A program made the translations under genes and the position numbers. A stretch of DNA of 20,525 nucleotides from JBLINH01 sp047639165 (GTDB taxonomy: Bacteria; Patescibacteriota; Minisyncoccia; Phycocordibacterales; JAACPR01): the NCBI GenBank assembly GCA_047639165.1, contig JBLINH010000014.1, forward strand, positions 1 through 20,525, read 5' to 3'. The notes under the pieces were generated by a model, which searched no databases, was not told where the DNA came from, and worked only from the letters and a program-made list of their open reading frames with translations. Shown here one piece after another: positions 14,209 to 20,525 of this stretch. Every line of letters starts with the position of its first letter. Position 1 is the first letter of the stretch.

Positions 14209-16353
14209 ATGAATCTGGATTCCAAAATAGAAGAAGTAATACGAGTAATGAAAGGGCAGGACAAAGCCCTTAAAAGACTCAGAATTGAAACTGTTAGAGA
14301 TCTCCTATATCACTTCCCTGTTAGGTACGGTGACACAGCTACGATAAAAAATATTTCTGAGATTGAAAATAAGGAAGATGTCACTCTGTACGGAAAAATC
14401 AGTAAGCTAAAAACCGGTAAAACATTCAGATCAAATATCTCAAGAGCAACAGCCACTCTAACTGACGACTCGGGATCTATTAACATCACATGGTTTAGTC
14501 AACCATATATTGCAAAGATGCTAAAAGAAAACTCTCTAGTCCAAGTCATCGGAAAAGTTGCAATGAATAAGGAAAGTTTAGTAATAAACAATCCGAAAGT
14601 TGAGAACGTAACTAAAGTTCCAATAGGTGTTGGTGAATCTCTTTTCGGAGAGAGTAAGGATGAACACACCCTCTATCCTGTATACAAAACAAGCAAAGGA
14701 ATAACTTCAAATTGGATATACCACGCAATCCAAAAGATATTTAGATCAGAATTTCTTGAGACTCTAACAGATCCAATACCAGAAGATATTTTAGATAAAT
14801 ATAATCTTCCAAGTTTGAATACTGCTCTCATATGGATCCACTCCCCTAAAAAAGAAGAGGATGCTTTAGTCGCTAGAAAAAGATTTTCTTTTGAAGAAAT
14901 ATTTTTCATTCAATTGAAAAAGAATTTAGAAAGAAGTGATAGAGACTCGCATAAATCATTTAAGATAAATCCCTTGAAAGAAAAGGTGGATGATTTCATA
15001 TCTCGATTCCCTTTTAAGCCAACGGGATCTCAAACAAAATCTATCAAAAGTATTCTTAAAGATTTCAAAAGTGGTAAACCAATGTCACGTCTTCTTGAAG
15101 GTGACGTAGGATCTGGTAAGACAGCCGTAGCAGCTGCCACAATATATGCTGCTACAGTGACAGCCCCTGACAATCAAGATTTTGGTCACCTCCAGACTGC
15201 ATACATGGTACCAACAGAAATATTAGCTAAACAACACTTTGCAAACTTCATAACGTTCTTTGAACACATGGGGGTAAACATCGGATTGATTACAGGTAGT
15301 GGATGTTACAAGTTCCCTTCTAAAGTGAATCAGAAGGAATCAACTAAGATTTCACGTGCACAACTCTTGAAATGGGTAGAGAACGGAGAGATACCAATAC
15401 TAATAGGTACTCACTCTCTGATTCAGAAATCTGTAAAGTTTAAAAACCTTGCGTATGTCATAATCGATGAACAACATAGGTTCGGTACAGCTCAACGAGG
15501 AAAGCTCGCTAGAAAAGATGAGTTTGCACCTCACCTACTTTCAATGACAGCTACTCCAATACCTAGAACGTTAGCTCTAACAATCTTTGGAGATCTAGAC
15601 CTTACACTACTAGACCAGATGCCTACAGGAAGGAAACCAATCATAACCGAATTAGTTCTCCCAAATAAACGTGAGGAAACATACAAGATGATAGAAGAAA
15701 AAATAAAAGAAGGAAGACAAATGTATGTAATCTGCCCACGAATAAATGAACCTGACCCAGACAAACTTCAAGCTCTAAATGTTAAGTCTGTAAAAGAAGA
15801 AGCTAAAAGACTAAAGAGAGATATATTTAGAGATAGAGAAATAGATATTCTCCACTCAAAGATGAAGCCCCAAGAAAAAGAAGACGCGATGAAAAGATTT
15901 GAAGATGGAGAAACTGATATACTAGTAGCAACATCAGTTGTTGAAGTCGGTGTGAATGTTCCAAATGCAACAATGATAATAATTGAAGGGGCTGAAAGAT
16001 TTGGACTCTCACAACTCCACCAACTTCGAGGAAGAGTTATACGGAGTAATCATCAAGCATATTGTTTTGTATTTTCTGATTCAAAAACAAGTACAACTGT
16101 TGAAAGACTGAAGGCTATGAAAGAATCAAAAAATGGTTTTGAGCTGTCAGAATTTGACTTAAAACTACGAGGTGCAGGAGAACTTTACGGAACAAAACAA
16201 TGGGGTATCACTGATATTGGTATGGAAGCGATAAAAAATATCAAAATGGTGGAAGCTGCCAGGAACGAAGCTCAAGAAATAGTGAAAAATATAAAGAAGT
16301 ATCCTATACTTATAAAAGAGTTAGACAATAGAAAAGAGGTGCATTTTGAGTAA
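14209..16353 (+). CDS. recG: ATP-dependent DNA helicase RecG
   Basis: This 714-residue SF2 helicase remodels stalled replication forks and branch-migrates Holliday junctions. The N-terminal helical/wedge region with its OB-fold (about 55-135) binds the junction. Helicase motifs: Walker A GDVGSGKT (298-305), motif II DEQH (420-423) with HRFG after it, motif III SMTATPIPRTL (445-455). The C-terminal lobe carries TSVVEVGVNVPNAT, then IIEGAERFGLSQLHQLRGRV, which is the RecG signature. The length is normal for the family. ATG at 14209 has no SD sequence and lies 6 nt after a -10 box. tRNA-Ile follows 24 bp downstream on the same strand with no obvious terminator between. Confidence 0.97.
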   Translation: MNLDSKIEEVIRVMKGQDKALKRLRIETVRDLLYHFPVRYGDTATIKNISEIENKEDVTLYGKISKLKTGKTFRSNISRATATLTDDSGSINITWFSQPYIAKMLKENSLVQVIGKVAMNKESLVINNPKVENVTKVPIGVGESLFGESKDEHTLYPVYKTSKGITSNWIYHAIQKIFRSEFLETLTDPIPEDILDKYNLPSLNTALIWIHSPKKEEDALVARKRFSFEEIFFIQLKKNLERSDRDSHKSFKINPLKEKVDDFISRFPFKPTGSQTKSIKSILKDFKSGKPMSRLLEGDVGSGKTAVAAATIYAATVTAPDNQDFGHLQTAYMVPTEILAKQHFANFITFFEHMGVNIGLITGSGCYKFPSKVNQKESTKISRAQLLKWVENGEIPILIGTHSLIQKSVKFKNLAYVIIDEQHRFGTAQRGKLARKDEFAPHLLSMTATPIPRTLALTIFGDLDLTLLDQMPTGRKPIITELVLPNKREETYKMIEEKIKEGRQMYVICPRINEPDPDKLQALNVKSVKEEAKRLKRDIFRDREIDILHSKMKPQEKEDAMKRFEDGETDILVATSVVEVGVNVPNATMIIIEGAERFGLSQLHQLRGRVIRSNHQAYCFVFSDSKTSTTVERLKAMKESKNGFELSEFDLKLRGAGELYGTKQWGITDIGMEAIKNIKMVEAARNEAQEIVKNIKKYPILIKELDNRKEVHFE

Positions 16354-16377
16354 TATTTGGTATAAATATAGGCACAT

Positions 16378-16452
16378 GCACTCATAGCTCAATTTGGTTA
16401 GAGCACGGAGCTTATATCTCCGAGGTTCCAGGTTCAAGTCCTGGTGGGTGTA
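16378..16452 (+). tRNA. tRNA-Ile (anticodon UAU)
   Basis: The cloverleaf is complete: acceptor GCACTCA/TGGGTGT, D-stem GCTC/GAGC, anticodon stem CGGAG/CTCCG with loop CTTATAT, variable AGGTT, T-arm CCAGG-TTCAAGT-CCTGG, discriminator A. The loop places TAT at positions 34-36, which reads AUA isoleucine codons directly. Most bacteria read AUA with a CAU tRNA modified to lysidine by TilS. CCA is not encoded. Confidence 0.93.
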
Positions 16453-16475
16453 CAAGAAATAGCGTAGGAATAAAC

Positions 16476-16507
16476 AAAAAAAGACCGCCCTGTTTTCACA
16501 GGACGGC
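16476..16507 (-). terminator. Terminator of the RlpA-like gene
   Basis: On the minus strand GCCGTCCTGT-gaaa-ACAGGGCGGT forms a 10-bp stem with two G-U pairs, followed by C and seven T residues. Confidence 0.88.
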
Positions 16508-16515
16508 TTTGGTGA

Positions 16516-16985
16516 TTATTTAGTTACAAGGATAGCATTTACCCTGTCTTTCTTTGGGTCTTCTTTCCAGTTTACTGGAAAACCTAATTTTCTTTTCACA
16601 GCTCTAGAAAGATCTAGAACTCCCCATTTCCCAGGTCCTCTATCAACAATCCGAGCTTTAACGGACTTTCCGTTATCCGGATTAGTTATTAGAAGGTACT
16701 TACCTCGCAACTGCCCCTTGTTATTTCTAATAGGGGTAGCACCTTTTGGCAATTCCTGTTCATCGGAAACGCACAGAACAACTCTGTGTTCGTATCTAAA
16801 CCCCACAGACGCTCTCCAGTGACAGACCCAGTCGAATTTGAACGATCTCCTGAACTCTTGTCTTTGGAGTCAGCGAAAATCGTTGTCTGCCAGTTTTTGA
16901 CAGAGAATTTTACCTTGCGATCCACTTCTGCATCGAGTGTTACAATGCCTAATATTACTATTACAATCATCTTTTTAAGAAACAT
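16516..16985 (-). CDS. RlpA-like double-psi beta-barrel protein, split by a -1 frame change
   Basis: The upstream frame starts at ATG 16985 with an AAAGG SD. Its N-terminus MFLKKMIVIVILGIVTLD is signal-peptide-like, and it runs through SVTGERLWG. Its homology-bearing continuation is in the -1 frame, from GFRYEHRVVLC to the stop at 16516. That part contains ELPKGATPI, YLLITN, and ARIVDRGPGKWGVLDLSRAV..KLG, matching the DRGPF...IDLS core of RlpA-type barrels, which act on or bind peptidoglycan. Joined, the product is about 156 residues. Unshifted translation gives 98 residues with a Cys-containing tail of no recognised similarity. The change occurs at G GGT TTA (16797-16803), a canonical slippery site. 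Alternatives are loss of one G from a five-G run (pseudogene) or a sequencing error. Confidence 0.72.
16772..16817 (-). promoter_or_regulatory. Candidate programmed -1 ribosomal frameshift signal
   Basis: Reading the minus strand: SD-like GGAG (16817-16814), 10 nt, slippery heptamer G-GGT-TTA in the zero frame (16803-16797), 8 nt, then hairpin CACAGA-gttgt-TCTGTG (16788-16772). The order and spacings resemble the dnaX frameshift site of E. coli. The hairpin is short. Confidence 0.5.
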
Positions 16986-16996
16986 AATCGACTACC

Positions 16997-17025
16997 TTTA
17001 TATAACAGGATAGTAATTACGTCAA
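16997..17025 (-). promoter_or_regulatory. Promoter of the RlpA-like gene
   Basis: On the minus strand TTGACG (17025-17020) and TATAAA (17002-16997) are separated by 17 bp, 11 nt before the ATG at 16985. It lies directly after the ftsH stop. Confidence 0.7.
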
Positions 17026-17031
17026 GCTTAC

Positions 17032-18960
17032 CTATTTCTTGCTGTGTTCAATATCTTTTTTAGGTTTCACTTCAATACCGTTAGCAATGAGGATTTTCTC
17101 ATATTCATCTCTTTCCAGAGTTTCAACTTCCATAAGTTTTGTGACGATAGCGTCCAAAACATTTCGATGTCGAGTGATAATATTTTTAGCTTGTTCGTAT
17201 GCATTTCTTATAAGTTTTTCAATTTCTTCATCAATCATGTTCCCCACCTTTTCAGAGTACTCTCTGTCGTCTACTCCTTGTCCAAATAGTGTCCGTCCTC
17301 CATCGCTCTCAAGAGCTATCGGTCCAATCTTGTCTGACATACCATATCTAGTAACCATGTTTCTTGCAGTTGCTGTTGCAACTTGAAGATCATTAGATGG
17401 TCCTGTTGTTAAATCTCCAAAGACTAATTCTTCGGTAACATACCCGCCAAGTGTCATTGCAAGATCATCAATGAACTCTTTCTTTGAATGTAGTTTTTTA
17501 TCTTCATCAGGTAACTTAAGAGTATATCCTCCAGTTCTTCCTCTAGAAATTATTGAAATCTTATGAACTGGATCAGCATATGGAAGAGCTGATGCAACAA
17601 GAGCGTGTCCCGCTTCATGATATGCAGTGATCTTTTTTTCTTTTGTTGAAAGAAGATGGCTTTGTCTTTCTGGACCAAGCATTACCTTTTCAATTGATCG
17701 CAGTAGATCAATTTGTCCAACTTCTTTTCTCTCTTCTCTAGCTGCTGAGATTGCAGCCTCGTTAACTAATGAGTATAGGTCAGCTCCTGAGAATCCAGGA
17801 GTCCTGTGAGCTATTAAAGACATATCAACATCCTTTGCAAGAGGTTTTCCTTTTGCATGAATTTTGATTATCGCTTCCCTATCCTTCCTATCAGGAACGT
17901 CGATCATAACTCTCCTATCAAATCTTCCTGGTCTAAGTATTGCAGGGTCAAGAACATCTGGTCTGTTTGTAGCGGCCATTACAATAACTTTTTCGTTTGG
18001 TTCAAAACCATCCATTTCAACAAGAATTTGATTTAGAGTTTGTTCTCTTTCATCATTTCCACCACCAACACCAACACCTCTTGCTCGTCCAACAGCATCA
18101 ATCTCATCTATGAAGATAATTGAAGGAGCTACTGCTTTAGCCATTTTGAATAGGTCTCGTACTCGACTAGCACCAACACCAACGAACATCTCAACAAACT
18201 CTGATCCAGAGATTGAGAAGAACGCTACACCAGCTTCTCCAGCTGTTGCTCTTGCTAGTAGTGTCTTTCCTGTTCCAGGAGCACCGACAAGCATAATTCC
18301 TTTTGGAATACTTGCTCCGATATCTAGGAACTTCTTAGGGTTCTTTAGAAAATCAACAATCTCAGCTAATTCTTGTTTGGCTTCTTTCACTCCGGCAACA
18401 TCTTTGAAAGTTACTTTTTCTTTTACATCATTAGGATTAATGAATCTTGCTTTTGATTGTCCAAAAGTAAAAGCTTGCATACCAGCTCCTTTGACTTGTC
18501 TTGATAGGTACCAAATTAGGAGAATGATAAAAATAAGTGGAATTAGAAATGGTAATAGAGTCAAAGCCCAATAACCAAATCCTGTAGGATTAGCAACTTC
18601 AATTGATATGTTACTTAACTGTTCAGGTGTTACCCCGTAATTTGCTAGAGTTTCAGACAAAGCTGTCCCAGCTTCTTTCTTTGATTCTTTCATAATCTCT
18701 CCTTCTTCTGTATTTAGAGTGATCTTCAGAGTTTCACCTTCAACAAGAATTTCTTGAACTGATCCTTCACGAACGTTTAGAGCTAGCTCGGAAATGGCAA
18801 TCTGAATGTCTTCTGTCTTATCTTCAGTGACAATTGAGTACAATACTCCGATTGTTACTAGTATAAGTATAGTGGTAAAAATATTACCTATAAAAGAACT
18901 TTGTTTAGGTTGTTTTTTAGCTGTTTTCTTTTGTTTTTGAGGGGTTTTTTGCATGCGCAT
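17032..18960 (-). CDS. ftsH: ATP-dependent zinc metalloprotease FtsH
   Basis: This 642-residue membrane AAA+ protease degrades misfolded membrane proteins and some soluble substrates, including ssrA-tagged ones. Membrane helices lie at about 24-44 and 130-152, flanking the extracytoplasmic domain. AAA motifs: Walker A GAPGTGKT (226-233), pore loop FVGVGASRVRDLF (259-271), Walker B IIFIDEID (281-288), second region of homology ATNRPDVLDPAILRPGRFDR (330-349). The protease site is HEAGH (448-452) with third zinc ligand D524 in TTGPSNDLQ. ATG at 18960 or at 18954 are both possible. A TATAAT lies 1 nt before the first and 7 nt before the second, so a leaderless start at Met3 is plausible. It is divergent from the PemK-like gene. 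Confidence 0.97.
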   Translation of the reverse strand: MRMQKTPQKQKKTAKKQPKQSSFIGNIFTTILILVTIGVLYSIVTEDKTEDIQIAISELALNVREGSVQEILVEGETLKITLNTEEGEIMKESKKEAGTALSETLANYGVTPEQLSNISIEVANPTGFGYWALTLLPFLIPLIFIILLIWYLSRQVKGAGMQAFTFGQSKARFINPNDVKEKVTFKDVAGVKEAKQELAEIVDFLKNPKKFLDIGASIPKGIMLVGAPGTGKTLLARATAGEAGVAFFSISGSEFVEMFVGVGASRVRDLFKMAKAVAPSIIFIDEIDAVGRARGVGVGGGNDEREQTLNQILVEMDGFEPNEKVIVMAATNRPDVLDPAILRPGRFDRRVMIDVPDRKDREAIIKIHAKGKPLAKDVDMSLIAHRTPGFSGADLYSLVNEAAISAAREERKEVGQIDLLRSIEKVMLGPERQSHLLSTKEKKITAYHEAGHALVASALPYADPVHKISIISRGRTGGYTLKLPDEDKKLHSKKEFIDDLAMTLGGYVTEELVFGDLTTGPSNDLQVATATARNMVTRYGMSDKIGPIALESDGGRTLFGQGVDDREYSEKVGNMIDEEIEKLIRNAYEQAKNIITRHRNVLDAIVTKLMEVETLERDEYEKILIANGIEVKPKKDIEHSKK

Positions 18961-18967
18961 TATTATA
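18961..18967 (-). promoter_or_regulatory. -10 box of ftsH, overlapping a divergent -10
   Basis: On the minus strand TATAAT occupies 18967-18962. On the plus strand TATTAT occupies 18961-18966, with TTGAGG 18 bp upstream (18937-18942), and could serve the PemK-like gene. The two promoters would exclude each other. Confidence 0.45.
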
Positions 18968-18989
18968 CATAAAAAGAGGGGTTTTGCAC

Positions 18990-19433
18990 GTGGAATTTTA
19001 CTTAAATTACAGAAGTACTTTAAGTATATTTTTATATAATTCTCTGATTAAGGATTTCGATAAATGGAATAAAGAAAAGAAGGAAATAGACTCCAATAAT
19101 GGATACCTCCCTTTGTACCGCAAACGACAAATCAGGTGGTGTCGACTTGGTATAAACATTGGATTTGAACAAGATGGAACAGGAAAAGAGTTTTCAAGAC
19201 CCGTTTTAATATTAAAAGCTTTTAGTAGAAATGTTTGTCTAGTTGCACCACTTACAACCACACTAAAGAGGAATAAATACTTAATGCCTCTTGGTATTGT
19301 TGGCAACAGAACTTCACAAGTCATAATTTCACAAATTAGACTCATTGATACTAGACGTCTTGATCAACATATTACCACAATACACAAGGTCAAATTTGAA
19401 GAAATTAGAAAAGCCGTTAAAGCTTTGCTTTAA
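18990..19433 (+). CDS. PemK/MazF-like endoribonuclease toxin family protein
   Basis: The core KDFDKWNKEKKEI, RQIRWCRLGINIGFEQDG, EFSRPVLILKAF, APLTTT and ISQIRLIDTRRL matches the PemK/MazF-type fold (family pattern W..LG...G.EQ..G...RPV.V). Such proteins are mRNA interferases in toxin-antitoxin pairs. No ATG precedes the core in frame. GTG at 18990, 8 nt after AGAGGGG, gives 147 residues and is preferred. TTG at 18984 gives 149. The conserved core begins about 19 residues in, where homologues I recall usually start, and a CTG or ATT near 19044-19047 just past a TATAAT (19035-19040) is a less likely start. No antitoxin gene is adjacent. The stop lies inside its terminator stem. Confidence 0.8.
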   Translation: MEFYLNYRSTLSIFLYNSLIKDFDKWNKEKKEIDSNNGYLPLYRKRQIRWCRLGINIGFEQDGTGKEFSRPVLILKAFSRNVCLVAPLTTTLKRNKYLMPLGIVGNRTSQVIISQIRLIDTRRLDQHITTIHKVKFEEIRKAVKALL

Positions 19434-19481
19434 CGGCTTTTCTTTTTCTCCCCAGAGAGGGGCCGGCCCGAAGGCATTTGT
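19400..19481 (-). ncRNA. Candidate small RNA unit A (tandem copy 1)
   Basis: On the minus strand a promoter TTGAAA-16 bp-TATACT (19515-19488, with TG one base before the -10) predicts a start near 19481. The RNA of about 80 nt would contain ACTTACAA, a possible C(UUCG)G hairpin (GCCTTCGGGC), a CCCC/GGGG hairpin and the 15-bp terminator stem. It has no start codon in a useful frame. Its 3' end is antisense to the last codons of the toxin gene. It matches unit B closely. No known RNA family is recognised. Confidence 0.5.
19408..19446. terminator. Bidirectional terminator, toxin gene and small-RNA unit A
   Basis: GAAAAGCCGTTAAAG-ctttg-CTTTAACGGCTTTTC is a 15-bp perfect stem overlapping the toxin stop. 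The plus side continues TTTTTC. On the minus strand it is followed by TAATTTC, a weaker tail. Confidence 0.9.
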
Positions 19482-19487
19482 AAGTAA

Positions 19488-19515
19488 AGTATATCATATT
19501 CTTGTTTAATTTCAA
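19488..19515 (-). promoter_or_regulatory. Promoter of small-RNA unit A
   Basis: TTGAAA at 19515-19510 and TATACT at 19493-19488 are 16 bp apart, with TGA before the -10. The arrangement is duplicated at 19621-19648. Confidence 0.6.
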
Positions 19516-19519
19516 ATAC

Positions 19520-19614
19520 TAAAACAACACAAGAAAAGCTGTTAGAGAATATCTCTAACAGCTTTTCCTTCTTTTCTCCCCACTTAAGGGGTAAGCCAAC
19601 TTAATGGGACTTGT
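19520..19614 (-). ncRNA. Candidate small RNA unit B (tandem copy 2)
   Basis: The layout equals unit A: promoter (19648-19621), ACTTACAAG-like leader (TTTGCTTACAAG), CCCC/GGGG hairpin with a different loop, GGGGAGAAAAG, then a 15-bp stem GAAAAGCTGTTAGAG with CTCTAACAGCTTTTC around a 5-nt loop (19533-19567). Against unit A the stem shows two compensatory changes (C-G to T-A, A-T to G-C), arguing that the RNA structure is selected. The predicted length is about 95 nt. Confidence 0.5.
19533..19567. terminator. 15-bp terminator-like hairpin of unit B
   Basis: The stem is perfect with loop AATAT. On the minus strand it is followed by TTCTTGTGTTGTTTT. It has the same size and loop length as the hairpin at 19408-19442. 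Confidence 0.8.
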
Positions 19615-19620
19615 AAGCAA

Positions 19621-19648
19621 AGTATACCCTGTCCTTGTTTAATTTCAA
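19621..19648 (-). promoter_or_regulatory. Promoter of small-RNA unit B
   Basis: TTGAAA at 19648-19643 and TATACT at 19626-19621 are 16 bp apart. Box sequences and spacing are identical to those of unit A. Confidence 0.6.
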
Positions 19649-19662
19649 AATTGAAATAAGAT
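19635..19662 (+). promoter_or_regulatory. smpB promoter, likely leaderless
   Basis: TTGTTT (19635-19640) and TAAGAT (19657-19662) are 16 bp apart, with six bases to the smpB ATG. It overlaps the minus-strand promoter of unit B, so the two may compete. Confidence 0.5.
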
Positions 19663-19668
19663 ATCTAT

Positions 19669-20112
19669 ATGCCTACATACTCGCACAATAAAAAAGCTAC
19701 ATTTAACTATGAAATCCTAGATAAATTTGAAGGAGGTTTAGATCTTTTGGGAATTGAAGTTAAATCTGTCAAAAAGGGCCAAGCCAACCTTGAGGGATCA
19801 TATGTCGTGATCCGAGGTGGTGAAGTTTTCCTAATAGGTGCCAGTATCCCTCCTTATCAAATGAACAACACTCCAGACAGTTATGACCCTCTCAGGGTTA
19901 GAAAAATACTCATAACAAAGAAGGAGATAACTAGACTTTCTAAATCTGAGAAAGGATTGACACTTATTCCTATTTCGTTGTATAATAAGGGAAACCTTAT
20001 CAAACTCCAATTTGCAGTAGCTAAAGGTAAAAAGAAGTCTGATAAGAGAGAGACCATCAAAACAAGAGAAGCTAAGGTAGAGATGGAAAGAACATTGAAA
20101 AGTAAAAGATAA
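19669..20112 (+). CDS. smpB: SsrA-binding protein SmpB
   Basis: This 147-residue protein binds tmRNA and delivers it to stalled ribosomes. Family blocks: HNKKATFNYEILDKFEGGLDL, GIEVKSVKKGQANLEGSYV, the GEVFLIGASIPPY strand, DPLRVRKILITKKEI, and the C-terminal GKKKSDKRETIK tail that inserts in the empty mRNA channel. The length is normal. There is no SD before the ATG and the -10 box lies 6 nt upstream. The tmRNA gene starts 37 bp after the stop, a common pairing. Confidence 0.97.
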   Translation: MPTYSHNKKATFNYEILDKFEGGLDLLGIEVKSVKKGQANLEGSYVVIRGGEVFLIGASIPPYQMNNTPDSYDPLRVRKILITKKEITRLSKSEKGLTLIPISLYNKGNLIKLQFAVAKGKKKSDKRETIKTREAKVEMERTLKSKR

Positions 20113-20149
20113 CGGTCATTCGGCTAAAGTACTCTAAGGAGTGTTTTAG

Positions 20150-20525
20150 GGGGATGATCGGCTTTGATATATGAACACATGTAAATGTGCAAAGGAGAGC
20201 TCCAGGAACTCTATAAAAGTCTGGAAAACGATACTTGCAAAGACAAAATCAATCGTCTCACCTTTCAAGGTGAACGACTTTGCGTACGCACTGGCTTAAG
20301 CCGTGCGCGTCCTACTTCCTGACTCTTGATACGGAAATTAGGGTGTCATCCCATCAAGATCGATTGAAGAACTGTTTCGGTCTTCAGTTTAACTAAAGAA
20401 ACTAGATAATGTTTTGTTTTGTTTATTTTTTAGGAACATTATTTAAATACAAAAGATAAACTAACCTTTGTAGACTCACTTATATGTCTCATCATACACG
20501 GCGGTTCGATTCCGCCCATCTCCAC
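20150..20525 (+). ncRNA. ssrA: Transfer-messenger RNA (CCA end cut by window)
   Basis: The 5' GGGGATG (20150-20156) pairs with CATCTCC before discriminator A at 20524 to form the acceptor stem. The T-arm GGCGG-TTCGATT-CCGCC is at the 3' end. The likely tag frame runs from GCA at 20237 to TAA at 20297-20299: 20 residues beginning AKTKSIV and ending VNDFAYALA. The stop lies in the loop of the stem ACGCACTGGC/GCCGTGCG, as in other tmRNAs. Pseudoknot-like segments fill 20300-20440. The tag start is chosen by frame and position, so its N-terminus is less certain than its end. Confidence 0.93.

Noticed and set aside
16786..17013. Plus-strand open frame over the start of the RlpA-like gene
   Set aside because: It is antisense to the signal peptide and promoter of the RlpA-like gene and has no supporting motif or SD.
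18110..18574. Plus-strand open frame of 154 codons
   Set aside because: It is antisense to the ftsH AAA domain and is explained by the codon pattern of that gene.
19400..19648. CRISPR array or type III toxin-antitoxin repeat array
   Set aside because: There are only two units, each with its own promoter and terminator, and no spacers or cas genes. Type III repeats are shorter and normally lie upstream of the toxin.
2398..20112. UGA reassigned to glycine, as in Gracilibacteria/Absconditabacteria
   Set aside because: All conserved genes are full length under the standard bacterial code, with glycine encoded by GGN and no in-frame TGA.

Overview
The window looks like a chromosomal segment of a Candidate Phyla Radiation (Patescibacteria) bacterium, most likely a Parcubacteria-type lineage. 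The evidence is AT-rich DNA, very tight gene packing, few Shine-Dalgarno (SD) sequences, a secretin-less type IV pilus operon, and lineage-typical genes: a solitary PemK/MazF-like protein with its KDF.KWN start, and a membrane-anchored fibre protein with a cytoplasmic helix-turn-helix head. The taxon is inferred from gene content, not from a marker tree.

Layout. 1-2150 (minus): a large surface fibre protein, cut by the window edge. 2151-2397: a long perfect palindrome and the gatB terminator. 2398-3801 (minus): gatB. 3922-11218 (minus): a type IV pilus operon in the transcription order pilM, pilN, pilO, a PilP-like protein, pilB, a stand-alone response regulator, pilT, pilC, with a promoter before pilM and a terminator after pilC. 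11266-12117 (plus): a ComF-like phosphoribosyltransferase, then a self-contained small-gene unit of 57 codons. 12359-13700: two membrane-protein genes (minus) lying between 26-bp imperfect direct repeats, the right copy touching tRNA-Ser(GCU). 13882-16452 (plus): a small acidic membrane protein, recG and an unusual tRNA-Ile(UAU). 16516-18960 (minus): an RlpA-like gene split across two frames at a canonical -1 slippery heptamer, and ftsH. 18990-20525: a PemK/MazF-like toxin (plus), two tandem small-RNA-like units on the minus strand, then smpB and tmRNA (plus), the last cut at its CCA end.

How the parts fit. PilM, N and O with the PilP-like protein would form the inner-membrane alignment complex. 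PilB drives extension, PilT retraction, and PilC is the platform. The response regulator between pilB and pilT is well placed to tune the two motors. No pilin, prepilin peptidase or secretin is in the window. SmpB and tmRNA form the trans-translation pair, and FtsH is a known protease for ssrA-tagged proteins, so ribosome-rescue and proteolysis genes sit together beside a probable RNA-cleaving toxin. Items most worth a second look are the frameshift signal in the RlpA-like gene, the duplicated small-RNA units with compensatory stem changes, the 57-codon unit, tRNA-Ile(UAU), the repeat-flanked membrane module, and the repeated placement of -10 boxes 6-7 nt before start codons, which suggests leaderless mRNAs.
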